Assembly: GCA_032622095.1 (NCBI GenBank)
Contig: CP136062.1
Span: 1,612,001-1,676,000, forward strand
DNA from: Siphonodentalium dalli
Lineage: Eukaryota; Mollusca; Scaphopoda; Gadilida; Siphonodentaliidae
DNA: 64,000 bases
Direction: 5' to 3'
The notes beneath the pieces are model-generated. The model made no database searches and was not told where the DNA came from. It was given only the letters and a program-made list of their open reading frames with translations. Positions 8,792-19,754 of the stretch are shown piece by piece. The position numbers and the translations under genes are program-made. Each line of letters begins with the position of its first letter. Position 1 is the stretch's first letter.

Positions 8792-8871
8792 GGGAGGGGG
8801 CGACCCCCTCCCATACCTACCCCCATCTCGGGCCTACGGCCCTAGGGCTAGGGATATGCCTTCGGCATATC
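8792..8871 (+). repeat. Cluster of perfect GC hairpins
   Basis: Four perfect inverted repeats lie within 80 bases. GGGAGGGGG-CGA-CCCCCTCCC is at 8792-8812. GGGCC-TAC-GGCCC is at 8830-8842. GCCCTAGGGC is at 8839-8848. GATATGCC-TTC-GGCATATC is at 8853-8871. The second and third overlap, so they could act as alternative folds. No ORF or tRNA-like cloverleaf was seen. Confidence 0.75.
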
Positions 8872-9424
8872 ATGGTCCCAAAACAGGTGTCCCCGAAAAA
8901 TCCCTGGATCCATCCCTGTACGAATGTGACCGGAGCCTTGTGACAATGACCCCATCAGCCAAAATGAGGTACATGTATGTAGTCCAGTTTGGATGTGTGT
9001 CGAACATGCTCACAGCATTAGCCATCAATGAACCACCACCGATCAATCTTTACTAGATCCTTTGGTCAAAAATAGATAAACCATTCTTCCTGGCATAGTG
9101 CTCACCAGTTGGTGACAAAGAGTTGTCTAAATTTCTTGAATATTGATTATTGAATTTTGTTTATTTGAAAAAAAGATTATGTACCGGTACTAGTAGATCA
9201 TGCCATGATTCACTACTTTAGCTACATGTATGCCTGTAGAAATCATATCCCACCAGTACAAAACCTGAGAACTGTTTGATACTCTAACCTGTTCTGATGC
9301 AGGGGGAGGGACATTTTTGCAGGCATGTATGGCCGGGTGGGAAGTTGATTGGACCAACAGAAATAATGTAATTCTAACTGCTAAACTGACTGCAGGCAGT
9401 TATCGTGTTGTATTTTGTTGAAAA
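8872..9424 (+). other. No recognisable feature
   Basis: Contains a 66-codon frame (8856-9056) starting in the hairpin cluster and no motifs. It is regarded as non-coding intergenic sequence. Confidence 0.4.
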
Positions 9425-9570
9425 TTTTTGTCGCTGGCAGCCATGTTTTTGGCCAAATGACCCCAACATTACTTGTTCCTATCTACCGTATATTTCAATG
9501 TTAACATCCATGACAAATAGTATGCAGAGAAATTCATATAGAGTTGTTTACAGTGAATTTCTTCCTGCAA
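9425..9570 (+). repeat. Single pearl-like core unit
   Basis: GGCAGCCATGTTTTTGGCCA, AATGACCCCAACATTACT and ATGTTAACATCCATGACAAAT match one monomer of the large array at 45640-47310, so this is an isolated or degenerate unit of the same family. Confidence 0.6.
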
Positions 9571-9780
9571 ATCTCTGTTTTAGTGTTAAAAGGAGGGGAG
9601 TGTCAAAAAATGGTCGGAAAAAACTGCCGAAAACGGAAACAAATTTGGGTGGGTCCGAAGTTCCCAACAAGGGTCGAAAGGAAAAAATGAGCATACGTGC
9701 CAGAACTATTTTTCAGAACCCCCCTCCTTGTTCTGATGTGGAAATTTTATAACGATGAACAAACATGGCATGTACATGTA

Positions 9781-10168
9781 CCACGCTGGACAAAACAAGT
9801 GTCCATTGGGACCGCGGTGTATTTGCCGTTCGGCCGCGGTGTCAGAGTTTGTAACTGCAGTTTGTAACTGCAGTTGAACACCGCGGCCGAACGGCAAGTA
9901 CACTGCTGCCAAACGGCAAATTCACTGTGGCCGAAAGGCAAATACCCTCGCGGCCGAATGGCATGTACACCATGGTTAGATTTTTGATTTGTATTGTCTT
10001 TTTTCAGTTTGATGAAAGTACACCATGGCAACTACACCATGCCAAATGGCGATTACACCGCGGCCCAACTGTATTTAGCCGGTGGAATCGTGGTGTAGTT
10101 GCATTTCGGCCGTGGTGGCAACGCTAACCTCACCGCAGTTAAGTGGACACTTGTTTTGTCTAGCAGGG
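9781..10168 (+). mobile_element. Tc1/mariner-like MITE with TA target site (388 bp)
   Basis: Terminal inverted repeat of about 25 bp: CCACGCTGGACAAAACAAGT on the left and its complement (ending GTCTAGCAGGG) on the right, both next to TA (9779-9780 and 10169-10170). The interior is made of GCCG-AACGGCAA boxes in both orientations (TACACCGCGGCCGAACGGCA type), giving high hairpin potential. Related copies lie at 41506-42410 and 47531-47892. No transposase frame. Confidence 0.7.
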
Positions 10169-10170
10169 TA

Positions 10171-11084
10171 TGTCTTGTTGAAATTGACTACATGTACGTA
10201 CCGGTATCGTGTTTTGTCTGTCATACTCAGGCGGGGGGGCAGAAAAAACTGCAGGACACAACGTACCGGGGGTGGGGGGAGGCTACCTTTGCGTCAAAAA
10301 TTTACACGTAAAGGGGGGTTGTCGGAAAAAATTTGCATGTAATTTTTTTCCAAATATGTATTTTCAGACTCACAACTTCAATTTTCTCTCATTTTATAGA
10401 ATATGGATTAACCTTAAATTGTCCTTAATCTCCAAATCATATATACATGTCAGAGTAGTACAATCCACCTAAAACAATAAAACAATTTTGGATAACCACT
10501 GTTTTGGTTTACATGTGATATTGACCCCATTAACCTTCTTAGTAATACCGACTATGTCAGTGTCTACCTGTCGAATGCAGAATTCTACCTTGCGATCGCT
10601 TATTTGGCAAATAATTAATTTTTACTGCAGAACTATCCCATGTATTAAACAATTTCTCCTCCAATGGTATCAGAAAACAGTTATATGCTGGTATCTCATT
10701 CATCTCATTTGCATCTTTTTCAAAGTCGAGGTAATGACTAGTTGTCATTTTTTAAAGTGCATACAAAGCGTTGCGATCACCAATATACATGTTTGTACAA
10801 ATCTGCGTTCTACTGGTAGACAATGGCCATTTTAGTCATAATAATCTAAACTAAGTTACCAAGCACCTTCTCGTGAATTGTATGCTCCAGTGTTTTTTCC
10901 GGTTGTCCGGCTGGTGTAGATTTGATTTTTCTGGGGGGGGGGGGGGGTGGCAACTGGTCATTGGAGGAAAAAAACTGCAGTTTTTGCTGTTTTTTGGGGG
11001 GGGGGGGGGTACCCAAACCGAAGAAAACAGTTTTTTCCACCCTGTGTCTGCAGTCCCCCCCCCTGTCATACAGGTCGTAGTATT
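10171..11084 (+). other. Intergenic sequence with poly-G tracts
   Basis: G runs of 7-14 at about 10233, 10929 and 10995 and a poly-C at 11056, associated with CTGCAG boxes. There are no coding motifs; the frames here translate poly-G as Gly or poly-C as Pro. Confidence 0.4.
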
Positions 11085-11370
11085 CGTCTGATCATCATGA
11101 AATTTGTCATGGATGTTAATATTGAAATGTATAATTTATAGATGTGAATATATATGCATTGCTGATTTGTCTTAGGCCAACACGAAGAATACCTGTGTTT
11201 AGGTTAACCCGCCCGCCCGTACTCAAAACCTGCCACCAAATTCCATTTTATCATTTTTCAAAAATTTCCTCCGACTTCATTTTATTTTTTTGTAATTAGG
11301 AATTCGCGACTACCGAATTAGCTTAAACAAGTGAACCATTTCCTTGCAAATATCGTCAATTCACGAAAAA

Positions 11371-11566
11371 CGGAAGTGCCGCCATTGTTGTTGTAGTATA
11401 TTCGTATTCCCTTGTCATTGTTCGGCAAACCTTGCCGATTTCTCGAAAGCGGAAACCAGAAAACACGCGATACTTGGGCCGGAATATGTATTAACTAGCA
11501 AATCGAAAGTAACCCGGATATTTTTCCGATTGCACATGGCGATTGAATATGGCGGAAACACTTCCG
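11371..11566 (+). promoter_or_regulatory. Promoter-like region with ETS-type boxes
   Basis: CGGAAGTGCCGCCATT at 11371 has an ETS-type CGGAAGTG core next to GCCGCCAT. ACTTCCG, the same core on the other strand, lies at 11560-11566 just after the ATG of the next frame. Such boxes are common at TATA-less housekeeping promoters of animals. This is a sequence resemblance only. Confidence 0.35.
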
Positions 11567-11797
11567 TGTGCGGATAGATCCTGCGTTTTAGCTATTAAAC
11601 TTCACAAATGCGTTCATATGAATCAGAATAGAAACATCATGGTGCCTGTTAACTATAACACAGACATGTTGTCGTGCGTGAACCGGTACCACACGGATTC
11701 TGAACTTACAGAAAAGGACATAGTAATAAAATGTCAGATTAAAAATAATTCTGACACTTTTGAAATCGACCCAAAGCTCAAAGTTGGAGACTTATAA
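11549..11797 (+). CDS. Small open frame or first exon in the Harbinger-like element (82 aa)
   Basis: ATG at 11549 has a good context (A at -3, G at +4: AATATGGCG) and stops at TAA 11795-11797. The protein is of mixed composition with five Cys, a KCVHMNQNRN stretch around residues 21-30 and a Lys/Asp/Ile-rich C-terminal third. No family is recognised. The position after ETS-like boxes would suit the first exon of a gene, but no compatible donor-acceptor pair to the next frame (12031-12297) was found. The acceptor-like TTTTACAG at 12017-12024 is followed by a stop in that frame. It may be a captured exon, a small gene of the element, or chance. Confidence 0.3.
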   Translation: MAETLPCADRSCVLAIKLHKCVHMNQNRNIMVPVNYNTDMLSCVNRYHTDSELTEKDIVIKCQIKNNSDTFEIDPKLKVGDL

Positions 11798-12030
11798 GCC
11801 TGACGTAACATGAGTCTGTATGTACCCGGCAGGGGTGTTACATGTATGTGCCTGGTAGAACTTAATGTTTTCCTAGTAGAACTATTTCTCATTAAATATT
11901 CATTAGTTCTACAAAAAGCCGGACCCGATGAATTAACATCTTCTGTGTCGCAATGATCCGAATGCAACAGTCATAGAGTAATCAATGCACATATATTGTT
12001 CTTGGAGCTTACTTTGTTTTACAGGTGTGA

Positions 12031-12297
12031 ATGCCACAACCGCTTTGCATATTGATTATGTTATCTACGTCACGTTGGCGTTGCCGCATGTATGTGCCAT
12101 TTCCAATGGAGGAACTCTTGTTAAATTTACCTTCTGAGTTGAATATTTCGCAAAATTTCTTAGTATTTGAGTCGGATAAACAAAATATCATAAGTGTCTT
12201 GTGTGGGAAATTGAACAGTAATATGTCCTCTCGTAGGATTTGGCCTGTAATATCCGAGCTTCAGCGTGAACATAAACCGTTTAATTTCCAACACTAG
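12031..12297 (+). CDS. Possible exon in the Harbinger-like element (88 aa frame)
   Basis: Open from ATG 12031 (just after TGA) to TAG 12295-12297. The latter two thirds (from about residue 20) have protein-like composition: a Leu-rich helix followed by Phe/Asp, Ser-Arg-Arg and Glu/His/Lys residues. An acceptor-like pyrimidine run with CAG ends at 12024; an alternative frame after it gives a 36-residue hydrophobic stretch. I cannot connect it to 11549-11797 and recognise no domain. Confidence 0.2.
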   Translation: MPQPLCILIMLSTSRWRCRMYVPFPMEELLLNLPSELNISQNFLVFESDKQNIISVLCGKLNSNMSSRRIWPVISELQREHKPFNFQH

Positions 12298-13200
12298 ACA
12301 CTTATTGAATATTCTATATATAATATCATTTAATATCATGCTGTGTACATGTCATTGAACTTCTGTAACACCATTACACTGATTAAAGCTACCATGACAT
12401 TGATTAGTGTGACAATGTCTCGCCCAAGCTTTATACGAGTGACACTGTCACTGGCAGACGATTAGAAGGCACGAATACTTAAATACTATTCCCCGTGAAA
12501 AATAAAATGAAAAAATAAAATAAAGTTTTTTTTCCCTCATGTTACCCTAAACTCAGGTATTCTTCCTTTTGGCCTTACATACATGTACATGTATGTTACA
12601 CTTATTAACACTCCTCAAATTAGCATTTCTGCATAAACATAACAAATTTTACTTAATCTGGACACGCCCCGCATGGACTATTTTCGCAATGCAGAGCACA
12701 ATAATTATGTTGACATTTTGTTTCTGGGCGTCAGAAACAGGTACATGTATCTGGCCCGGTGCCAAAGTTTTTCTATAAACATAGATATAGCAATTCTAAC
12801 TGTGGTGTCAATTTTTTTTTGCACAAACGCATGTATAGAACCATGATTAATTGAAATATTTATCCAATGCACCGGCCCAAACCATATGACCAGTCCACCT
12901 GGTGGCCCTGGACCCATTCAATTGCACTCATTGAACTAGCTGTAAGCATGCGGCTAAATAATTATATTAAAGCTGACCAATTAGTAGTATTTTGAACACA
13001 TACCAGTAATCCGCACTGTTGACACATACATTTGTAAATGTATATTTTGAGGACATATCACTGGTGTGAAACCACAGGACCTTTAATCTTCTATCACGCA
13101 CTGCATGCACGACTCTCCATATAGCATACCGTATGGCCATGTTTATAAAGTACTGCCCCCATGTGTGATGTACCCAGTCCTGGTGCAGTAACATTGATAC

Positions 13201-14462
13201 ATCCATTGATCCGAGTAAATTTAAAGACATACAGTGTACCGGTATTATGTACTTATTCGGGTGCGTGAAACTGATCAGTTAGTATCCAGGCACTATGCCA
13301 ACTGGAGGAAGGTTCTATTCTACTAACATTACCGAACATCTGAAGCAAATCGACCATACCACTCGTCGGATCTACATGTACGCTCAGTTGTAAATATTTA
13401 CTTTTTATGTCGATTTGGGACGCATCTATCAGCGATAAACTAATGAAAGCGAATTCACCATCAAGAGTCGCTGCATTTAATTAATAATATAAGAACGACG
13501 GTGTTTGTTGTCAATTTGGCCATAAAATTGTAAAAATTACTTCTTTGAACAAGATTTTTCTCCATTTATATTTGATCACCCTACCAGAGTGTTTCACATC
13601 ACTTTAATTGTCACTACATGTAGCTCCATATACATGTAAGTTACATAAACTTAGTTTGTGTTTTATGTGCGCATACCAGATTGGAACATATCAAATTTAT
13701 ATACTGGTATATGTTTTGAATGTAGTATCCAAAAAATTCCGAGGGGGGGGGGTGGGAAAAATATGATTATACCCACATGCCGAGGAGGATAAATTTAGGA
13801 ACGACACAACACCGAAAAGATCTATAAATTCCACAAATGTAATGGTAGAATGACCTTAATGTCATCATAGTAGATGTACCTTAGATACATGGCTTACTGG
13901 CAATGTCAGCATACATGTAAACTTCAAAATAAGGCCTAAGGAAAATATAGGTGTAATTTCCCCTAATTGCCCCTTCCCAGAATTAGGGTAGATAAGAAGG
14001 CCTTTTTGTGAGTATTTTACTTTAAACATACTGCCTACAATGTACCATATACACATGTACATTAATGTAGAAGTGTACTACATCTACCGGTACATGTAGT
14101 GTAATTGGGCTTGATTAAAGGTGGTGTGATGTACCGGTAAGTGAATAATTTAGAATAAACCAAGGAGTTCACAAGTGAACAACAGCTGGGGACTCTGGGA
14201 AGGGGTGGATTGGGAAAACACACTTTTTAAAAAGTTTTTTCGAATCCAGAGGGGTGGGGTAATAACAAATTTGCAGGAAGCTATGCCGGTGTGGGTGGGT
14301 GGCCCGAGAGTCAAAAGCTCATTTTTTTTACAACCTTATGCAAATTGAATCTCACTGGATATGCAGGGGTCATGCTACTAGTACATGTGGATATGTATAA
14401 TTTGTTTTCATTAAATTGAATGCATATAATGAACGGTGCCATACATGTACATGTATCATTTT
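13201..14462 (+). other. No recognisable gene
   Basis: AT-rich sequence with scattered TACATGTA tracts and a G run at 13743. Frames are short and without motifs. Confidence 0.4.
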
Positions 14463-16176
14463 GTTGTCCCCCGACGTTCCGTCGGAGGACTATAGAAATG
14501 ACCCTCGTCCGTCCGTCCGTCCGTGGTTCCGTGTGTTCCCACAAAATGCCACTTATGTGTCTTCGAAGCCACTCAAATACCATTTGGACTCAAATGATTG
14601 CTTATGTGGCTAGTCACATAAGCAACCTCATTTGACAGCTGAAATGTGATCTACACATGTAAGTGGCCTGAGAAAGTCACTTGAAAAAATTGTCTTTAAT
14701 AAATTGAAACAATTTGTCCATCAATATGGATGTCCAACCAGTGTTCTTAAGTGGCTAGCCACATTGTCAACCTTATTTACAAATATACAATATTTTTCTT
14801 AATCACGCTTTATTTTTTAATGAACTCTCTAAATTGTGAATGAAGGGTTGAAAAAATACAATCTGCTGACTACTTCACATGCGCCAACCGTAAGTCACAG
14901 AATACATTGACACACGATTTGCAGCCTCACAAGTAGCATTTCGTGAGAACCCCTTTTGAAGCCACGTAAAAACAAGTAGTCTCATAGGTCACACCATTTT
15001 TTCTAGCCACTTAAGTTTGTAGACACATAAGGGGCAAAATGTGTGTCCGTGCGTCCGAGATTGGGTACCTTCATGGTGTAATCAACTCCTCCTACAGTTT
15101 TAAACGTAGAGATTTGAAACTCTTGGATATTGTTTCTAACATGTTGGTGATTTGCAGCATCTATATAGCTAATACAAAATATAATTTTTTCCATATTTTT
15201 GGGGGGTTTTCGACTTAGAAAATTTGGAACATTTTTGCCTTTTGGATGAGATTGGGTACCTTCATGGTGTAATCAACTCCTCCTACAGTTTTAAATGTAG
15301 AGATTTTAAACTCTGGGATATTGTTTCTAACATGTTGGTGATTTGCAACATCTATATAGCTAATACAAAATATCATTTTTTCCATATTTTTGGGGGGTTT
15401 TCGACTTAGAAAATTTGGAACATTTTTGCCTTTTGGATGAGATTGGGTACCTTCATGGTGTAATCAACTCCTCCTACACTTTTAAATGTAGAGATTTTAA
15501 ACTCTGGGATATTATTCCTAACATGTTGGTGATTTGCAACATCTATTTAGCTACTACAAAAATATAATTTTTTTGCGTTTGCATGCGTTTGTTCATCGGG
15601 TTGTTTTTTTACTTAGAAAATTTCTCACTTTTTCGGTTTCCGGATGATATCTCAAGTTTGGATCCTTTAATTGTAAATACCGTTTTATGTGGATCAATCA
15701 TATCAAGATACAGGTTGGGTTCGAATTTGAGTTTGATCCGATGATTTTTACTTGAGTTATGGACTTTTTTCGACTTAGAAAATTCAATTTTTTCTTCTTT
15801 TTTCTACAGATGATAACTCAAGTTTGGATTGTTTAATTGGAAATTCAGTTTTTTTTGTGGGTTGTTCATATCAAAATACAGGTCAGTTTCGAATTTGAGT
15901 TCGAACCAATGATTCTTCCCAGAGTTATGGGCCTTTCGACTTTGAAATTATGTTTTTTTAATTTTCTGTATGGTGTAATCAACTCCTACAGTTTTGATTG
16001 TAGATATTTGAAACTTAAGAGAATATTACCCACAGATTGGAGATGTGGAATATGTATATAGATGACGGAAAAATATTTTTTTTACGGAATTATTAACCCT
16101 TTCGACTTAGACCATTTCAACATTTTTTTTAATTTCTTTAACAAAGCGGCATCGACTTGCCACGTTGTCGGGGGAC
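14463..16176 (-). mobile_element. Pearl/Helentron-like element (about 1.7 kb), minus orientation
   Basis: The left end GTTGTCCCCCGAC (14463) forms a hairpin with GTCGGAGG and is inverted at the right end GTCGGGGGACA (to 16176). Next to the left hairpin is (GTCC)n (about 14507-14524). The body is a tandem array. Read on the minus strand the order is core array, ACGG-type microsatellite, terminal hairpin, as in the pearl family of bivalves, which are regarded as non-autonomous Helentrons. No Rep/helicase frame. Confidence 0.6.
15057..15635 (-). repeat. 191-bp tandem core of the pearl-like element
   Basis: GAGATTGGGTACCTTCATGG begins at 15057, 15248 and 15439, an exact 191-bp period with few substitutions. 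Degenerate further units (boxes TTTTCGACTTAGAAAATT, ATCAACTCCTACAGTTTT) run to about 16110. Confidence 0.85.
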
Positions 16177-16250
16177 ACTGCGGTCGGCCGACCTTTTATT
16201 TTATTTGGATCTAAGCTTCTTAATGGGTTACTCTATTGTTCCACTATTAA

Positions 16251-16774
16251 CAGGTCAAGCTGTATTCCACTATTATAGTGGTATGACTATACAATATTCA
16301 AGTTTCCTTTATTTACGTCGGGAATAGAAGATGGCGCATACCCGTGCACAGCCAAATATCACTCTTACCAATATCGCAGCGAATGGACAGACTTCCGTCA
16401 AAATTTGTTGTGCTTTCTTTTGCGGCAGGTTTGTTATTCAGTAATATTATAATATATTACTAATACCGGTATATGCCTTTCTAAATGACAATAACAGGAT
16501 GACCCAATCGCTCCTTCATAACATTTCAACTAAGTGCATGCTAATTGAGTTGCTTATCATGTGCCGTCATGATTATTTATTCTCCTGGACAAACTACCGG
16601 TATATGTATGATACCGAATTAGTGCGACACTGATTTTGAATAATATTTGTGTGAAATATGATTTCGGATTATCCCTCTTTTATCAAATTAACAAAACGGT
16701 AATGGTCATATACATGTACCACAATAATAGTGGAATACCACTATAATAGTGGAATTCAGGATGTGCCTGACCTG
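16251..16774 (+). mobile_element. Small TIR element (524 bp) with ATTAA duplication
   Basis: CAGGTCAAGC at 16251 is mirrored by GCCTGACCTG ending at 16774, and both ends carry TTCCACTATTATAGTGGTAT boxes. ATTAA flanks the left end (16246-16250) and the right end (16775-16779). A TTAA duplication would be read as Kolobok-like or piggyBac-like; the exact TSD length cannot be decided. No coding capacity. Confidence 0.55.
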
Positions 16775-16779
16775 ATTAA

Positions 16780-16989
16780 TGCATTATAATTTCCATTTAG
16801 CATTATGGGTATGGTAACAGATTTAGTGATGCAAAGAGTGAAATCCAAGATGGCTGTTGGCGGCCATATTTTTCATTAAAAATCATTCAAATTTGACATC
16901 TCCCATCTAGGTGTTCCTAGACCCATATATCGTTGAAATCAGTCAAAGTTTGTTTTAACATACATGTATCTGTTTATTTTATTACATTT
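16780..16989 (+). other. Degenerate pearl-like core remnant
   Basis: CCAAGATGGCTGTTGGCGGC at 16843 resembles the monomers at 26800 and 45900-47100; otherwise non-descript. Confidence 0.4.
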
Positions 16990-17342
16990 TTAGCTCAACG
17001 TTTGAACTATTGCCATGGCTTGGTGTGTGTGTGCATGATTCGTCAACAATTTCCTTTAGCATTTTGGACTGGTCAAATCGTGACCCCCCAACTTGACCGT
17101 CAAAAGGTCAATCCAAGGTCAAATCGGGTAAAACAGACGGATTCCACGAAATTTTATACCTAGGGGTACTTATGTCCGGGGAGTGTTTTGGACGGGTCAA
17201 ATCGTGACCCCGACCTGTCATTGACCTTCAAAATGGTCATTTCAAGGTCAAATCGGGTAAAACAGACGGATTTCCACTAAATTTTTATACCTAGGGAAAT
17301 TTTTGTCCGGGAAGTGTTTTGGACAGGTCACATCGTGACAAT
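16990..17342 (-). mobile_element. Pearl-like element fragment, minus orientation
   Basis: Begins with TAGCTCAACGTTTGAACTATTGCCATGGC, the reverse of the 3' end seen at 47260-47300 (CCATGGCAATAGCTC...GAGCTAAAA). Two core units follow; AAGGTCAAATCGGGTAAAAC recurs at 17115 and 17247, a period of about 132-135 bp. Confidence 0.5.
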
Positions 17343-18180
17343 AGGTTACTTTTATAGTAGAGCGGACATACCTATATAGTATATCGGTGAGCATATTCAC
17401 GCATTTGCCTTACTGCTTGATAAGTCCGTTATAATTTGCGTCATGAAGAGAGGGTTTGAATTTGAGTAATATATATCACCCGTTAACAACGTTACACGCT
17501 ACCAGTGTTAAACCGTCCACTCTAAATCTTTCAAAAATGTAGTAATCTTGCGTTTAGATACTACTAATCACATCCACTCGTCGAAAAGTTTTTATCTCAA
17601 TATCTGATTTTCGGAGTAATTTTCCCTATTTGATTTTCGGTGGAATTTGCCAAATCTGAACCCACCCGACACAAACTCCCCGTTGAGCAGGTTGCTTTTA
17701 TAGTAGAGTGGTCAAATTTTGTAGGCGTACCTACAGTATACCGGCTTACATGCTCCTGCATTAAACTCGCTCCTGCATTAGCCCGTTTGGATTTGGGGCT
17801 AAAAATTGGTTAGTGATAGACTACTTAAGTATACATATTTATGTTCTATAGCGTTGTCACGAGTAAACCGTTGCATCTGAAAATTAGAAAATTGCGATAT
17901 AGATGCGCCTGAACAAAAAAATTATCTCGATGTTTGAATTCCCCCCCCCCCTTGCAATTTCCGTGGAATTTTCCTAAAGTCTCAACCCAACCCGACTCGC
18001 ATTCTCCATTGGGCAAGTTACTTTTAAAGTATAGCAGTCAAACTTTTGGGACGTACGGTACATACAGTATGTCAATGTACCTGTTACGACATTATCTTGC
18101 TCTTTAATTAGCCGGTTTGGATTTGGAGGGAAAAATAGGTGCAATATTTCCTTACCCCGTAACATGGAAAGTCCTGGGAA
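17343..18180 (+). repeat. Diverged tandem triplication of about 340 bp
   Basis: Unit starts with GTTACTTTTATAGTAGAG (17345), GTTGCTTTTATAGTAGAG (17692) and GTTACTTTTAAAGTATAG (18017). Each continues through a CTACAGTAT box and a TAGCCxGTTTGGATTTGG box. Spacing is about 347 and 325 bases. No coding pattern. Confidence 0.6.
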
Positions 18181-19440
18181 CAAACATTTTTACGCGGTAT
18201 TATGTACATGTATGGTCTATAATAGTACATAACAGTATACTCTACATGTATAATTCAACATCAAAACTCTCATTTATGTTTCCGATCATAGTAAGGAAGC
18301 GGAGGTCGCCCTGTTAGGGTTTTGTACCTGCAATGAGAATCTGTTATTTTATTATTTTAACTTAATGTTTACTGACATGTGAACCATCTTAGTGTTTTAA
18401 AAAGGGGGGTATCCTTAGTCCCATTGGGACAGTCACACCTCTAATGTTTACCAGATTTACGGCCCTTGTTTGAGTTAGAAATTTGTGAATTTTGTGTCCG
18501 AAAGAATATTTAAGCTTGTAACTCGGGGTGTTAATTATAGGGTGTTCTTGTACGTTGAGCATACAGGTAGGTTTCATATTTGCCAGTTACAACCCGTCTT
18601 TGACTTGGAAATTTGTGATTGAGGATTTGGAGGGTTCGGATGTATATTGTTGAGACCTTCGTTTGACCCCGTCCTTCACAGTGCAAGTTTTGTCTGCACT
18701 CTTTTCAGAGTTTTGGCCCTTTGTCAGTTATGACCTTGTGTTAGACTGAGAGAAGTGCCCCATTATTACTTTATTTTCACTCTAAATATAGCCAAACATT
18801 GAGCGTTCCCTGTCTTACTAGTATATTCCACTATAGTACAAGAAATCTCAATCATGCCGCCATTATACTGAACAAATGACAGAATTATTTTTGATACATG
18901 TGTAGCATGCCTTTAAATCCGACAAGAGTACATGTAAATCATTATTCATGATTTTCATTAACTCATTTTCGACATTTTGATTCTTGTAAAAGCTCCTGAC
19001 TTGCTGTAGAAATTCTAAAGCATTTGCCTAAAGTTATCAGTTGTATGTATTTCAATTACTGCTACTGCAAATGAGAATTATGAATATAGAATTGCAATTT
19101 CATTTCATTCCTGGCGGTAGTTTACCTTTTATTGTGAAAATATGACAATATATAACAACACTCGTCACTATAGTCTACACACTGCAGTGTGGGTGAAATT
19201 ATGAATTATTGACAAAATTGAAAATCATGTATTTCTATCAACTGGCGAAGGAAATACCGGTATGAGTTTGTGCTATAAATTAGTACACAAGCACTTGAAC
19301 ACGAAATCGTGTGGGACTGGTTGAATTGACCTGCGATATGATGGATCACATCCATCCTCAAGCTACTTTTTCCATTTAACCCTTTCATACTGGTGCAGCA
19401 TTAAAGATAATGTGCCTGTGCACACTCTTATACATGTACA
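18181..19440 (+). other. No recognisable gene
   Basis: Unremarkable AT-rich sequence; short frames only. A piece at 18440-18600 repeats 'TTTGTGAATTTTGTGT'-like wording without a clear period. Confidence 0.35.
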
Positions 19441-19600
19441 AATATATGCATGTCTCTCATGGTGAGCCTCGCATATAAAAGTGCACTGGTTTACAATGTT
19501 AAGGCAAATGTTGTTAGGCCAATGTCTTTTCTTATATACGCGAGGCTCCCAATGGGAGACTCCCATATATAAGTGTGCATTGGACCAAGTTTTTCGCAAA
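19441..19600 (+). repeat. Dispersed CGAGGCTCCC / CATATATAAG repeat
   Basis: GAGCCTCGCATATAAAAGTG faces GCGAGGCTCCCAATGGGAGA in inverted orientation, followed by CTCCCATATATAAGTGTGCA and CATTGG. Related segments lie at 8690-8740, 20135-20205 and 20925-20960. Confidence 0.45.
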
Positions 19601-19754
19601 ATTTCATTGAGCTCTAGTCATGATAAGGTTAATGGCATTTTTCTGATGTGCAGGGGTAGACATGCTTGAGACCCCGTCACAGTTTATTTCACACCAGTTT
19701 CTCAGGTTCTGTTATTTTACGGAGTTCGAACTCATAGTCCTGATAGATGTACAT

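Larger units (their letters stand above)
11175..12574 (+). mobile_element. Harbinger-like TIR element (1,400 bp, TTA TSD)
   Basis: The 34-bp inverted ends begin GGCCAACACGAAGAATACCT on the left and GGCCAAAAGGAAGAATACCT on the right (reverse strand). TTA flanks both ends (11172-11174 and 12575-12577) and occurs once in the empty copy B. TSD TWA of three bases is typical of PIF/Harbinger, hence the tentative family. No DDE transposase or Myb-like protein of normal length is present. The interior holds a promoter-like region and two small open frames and could be captured host DNA. Confidence 0.65.
11085..13200 (+). repeat. Copy A of a long dispersed repeat, split by a Harbinger-like element
   Basis: Sequence 11130-11174 plus 12575-13200 matches, in inverted orientation, 35818-36720. 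Shared blocks include the TATATATGCATTGCTGATTTGTCTTA box, the CTGCATAAACATAACAAATT block, the Tyr-rich region around 12790 and the CACTGGTGTGAAACCACAGG block near 13050. The first 45 bases also match a reversed pearl-like core. Copy B has no insertion at the TTA site, which fixes the limits of the element at 11175-12574. Confidence 0.7.
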
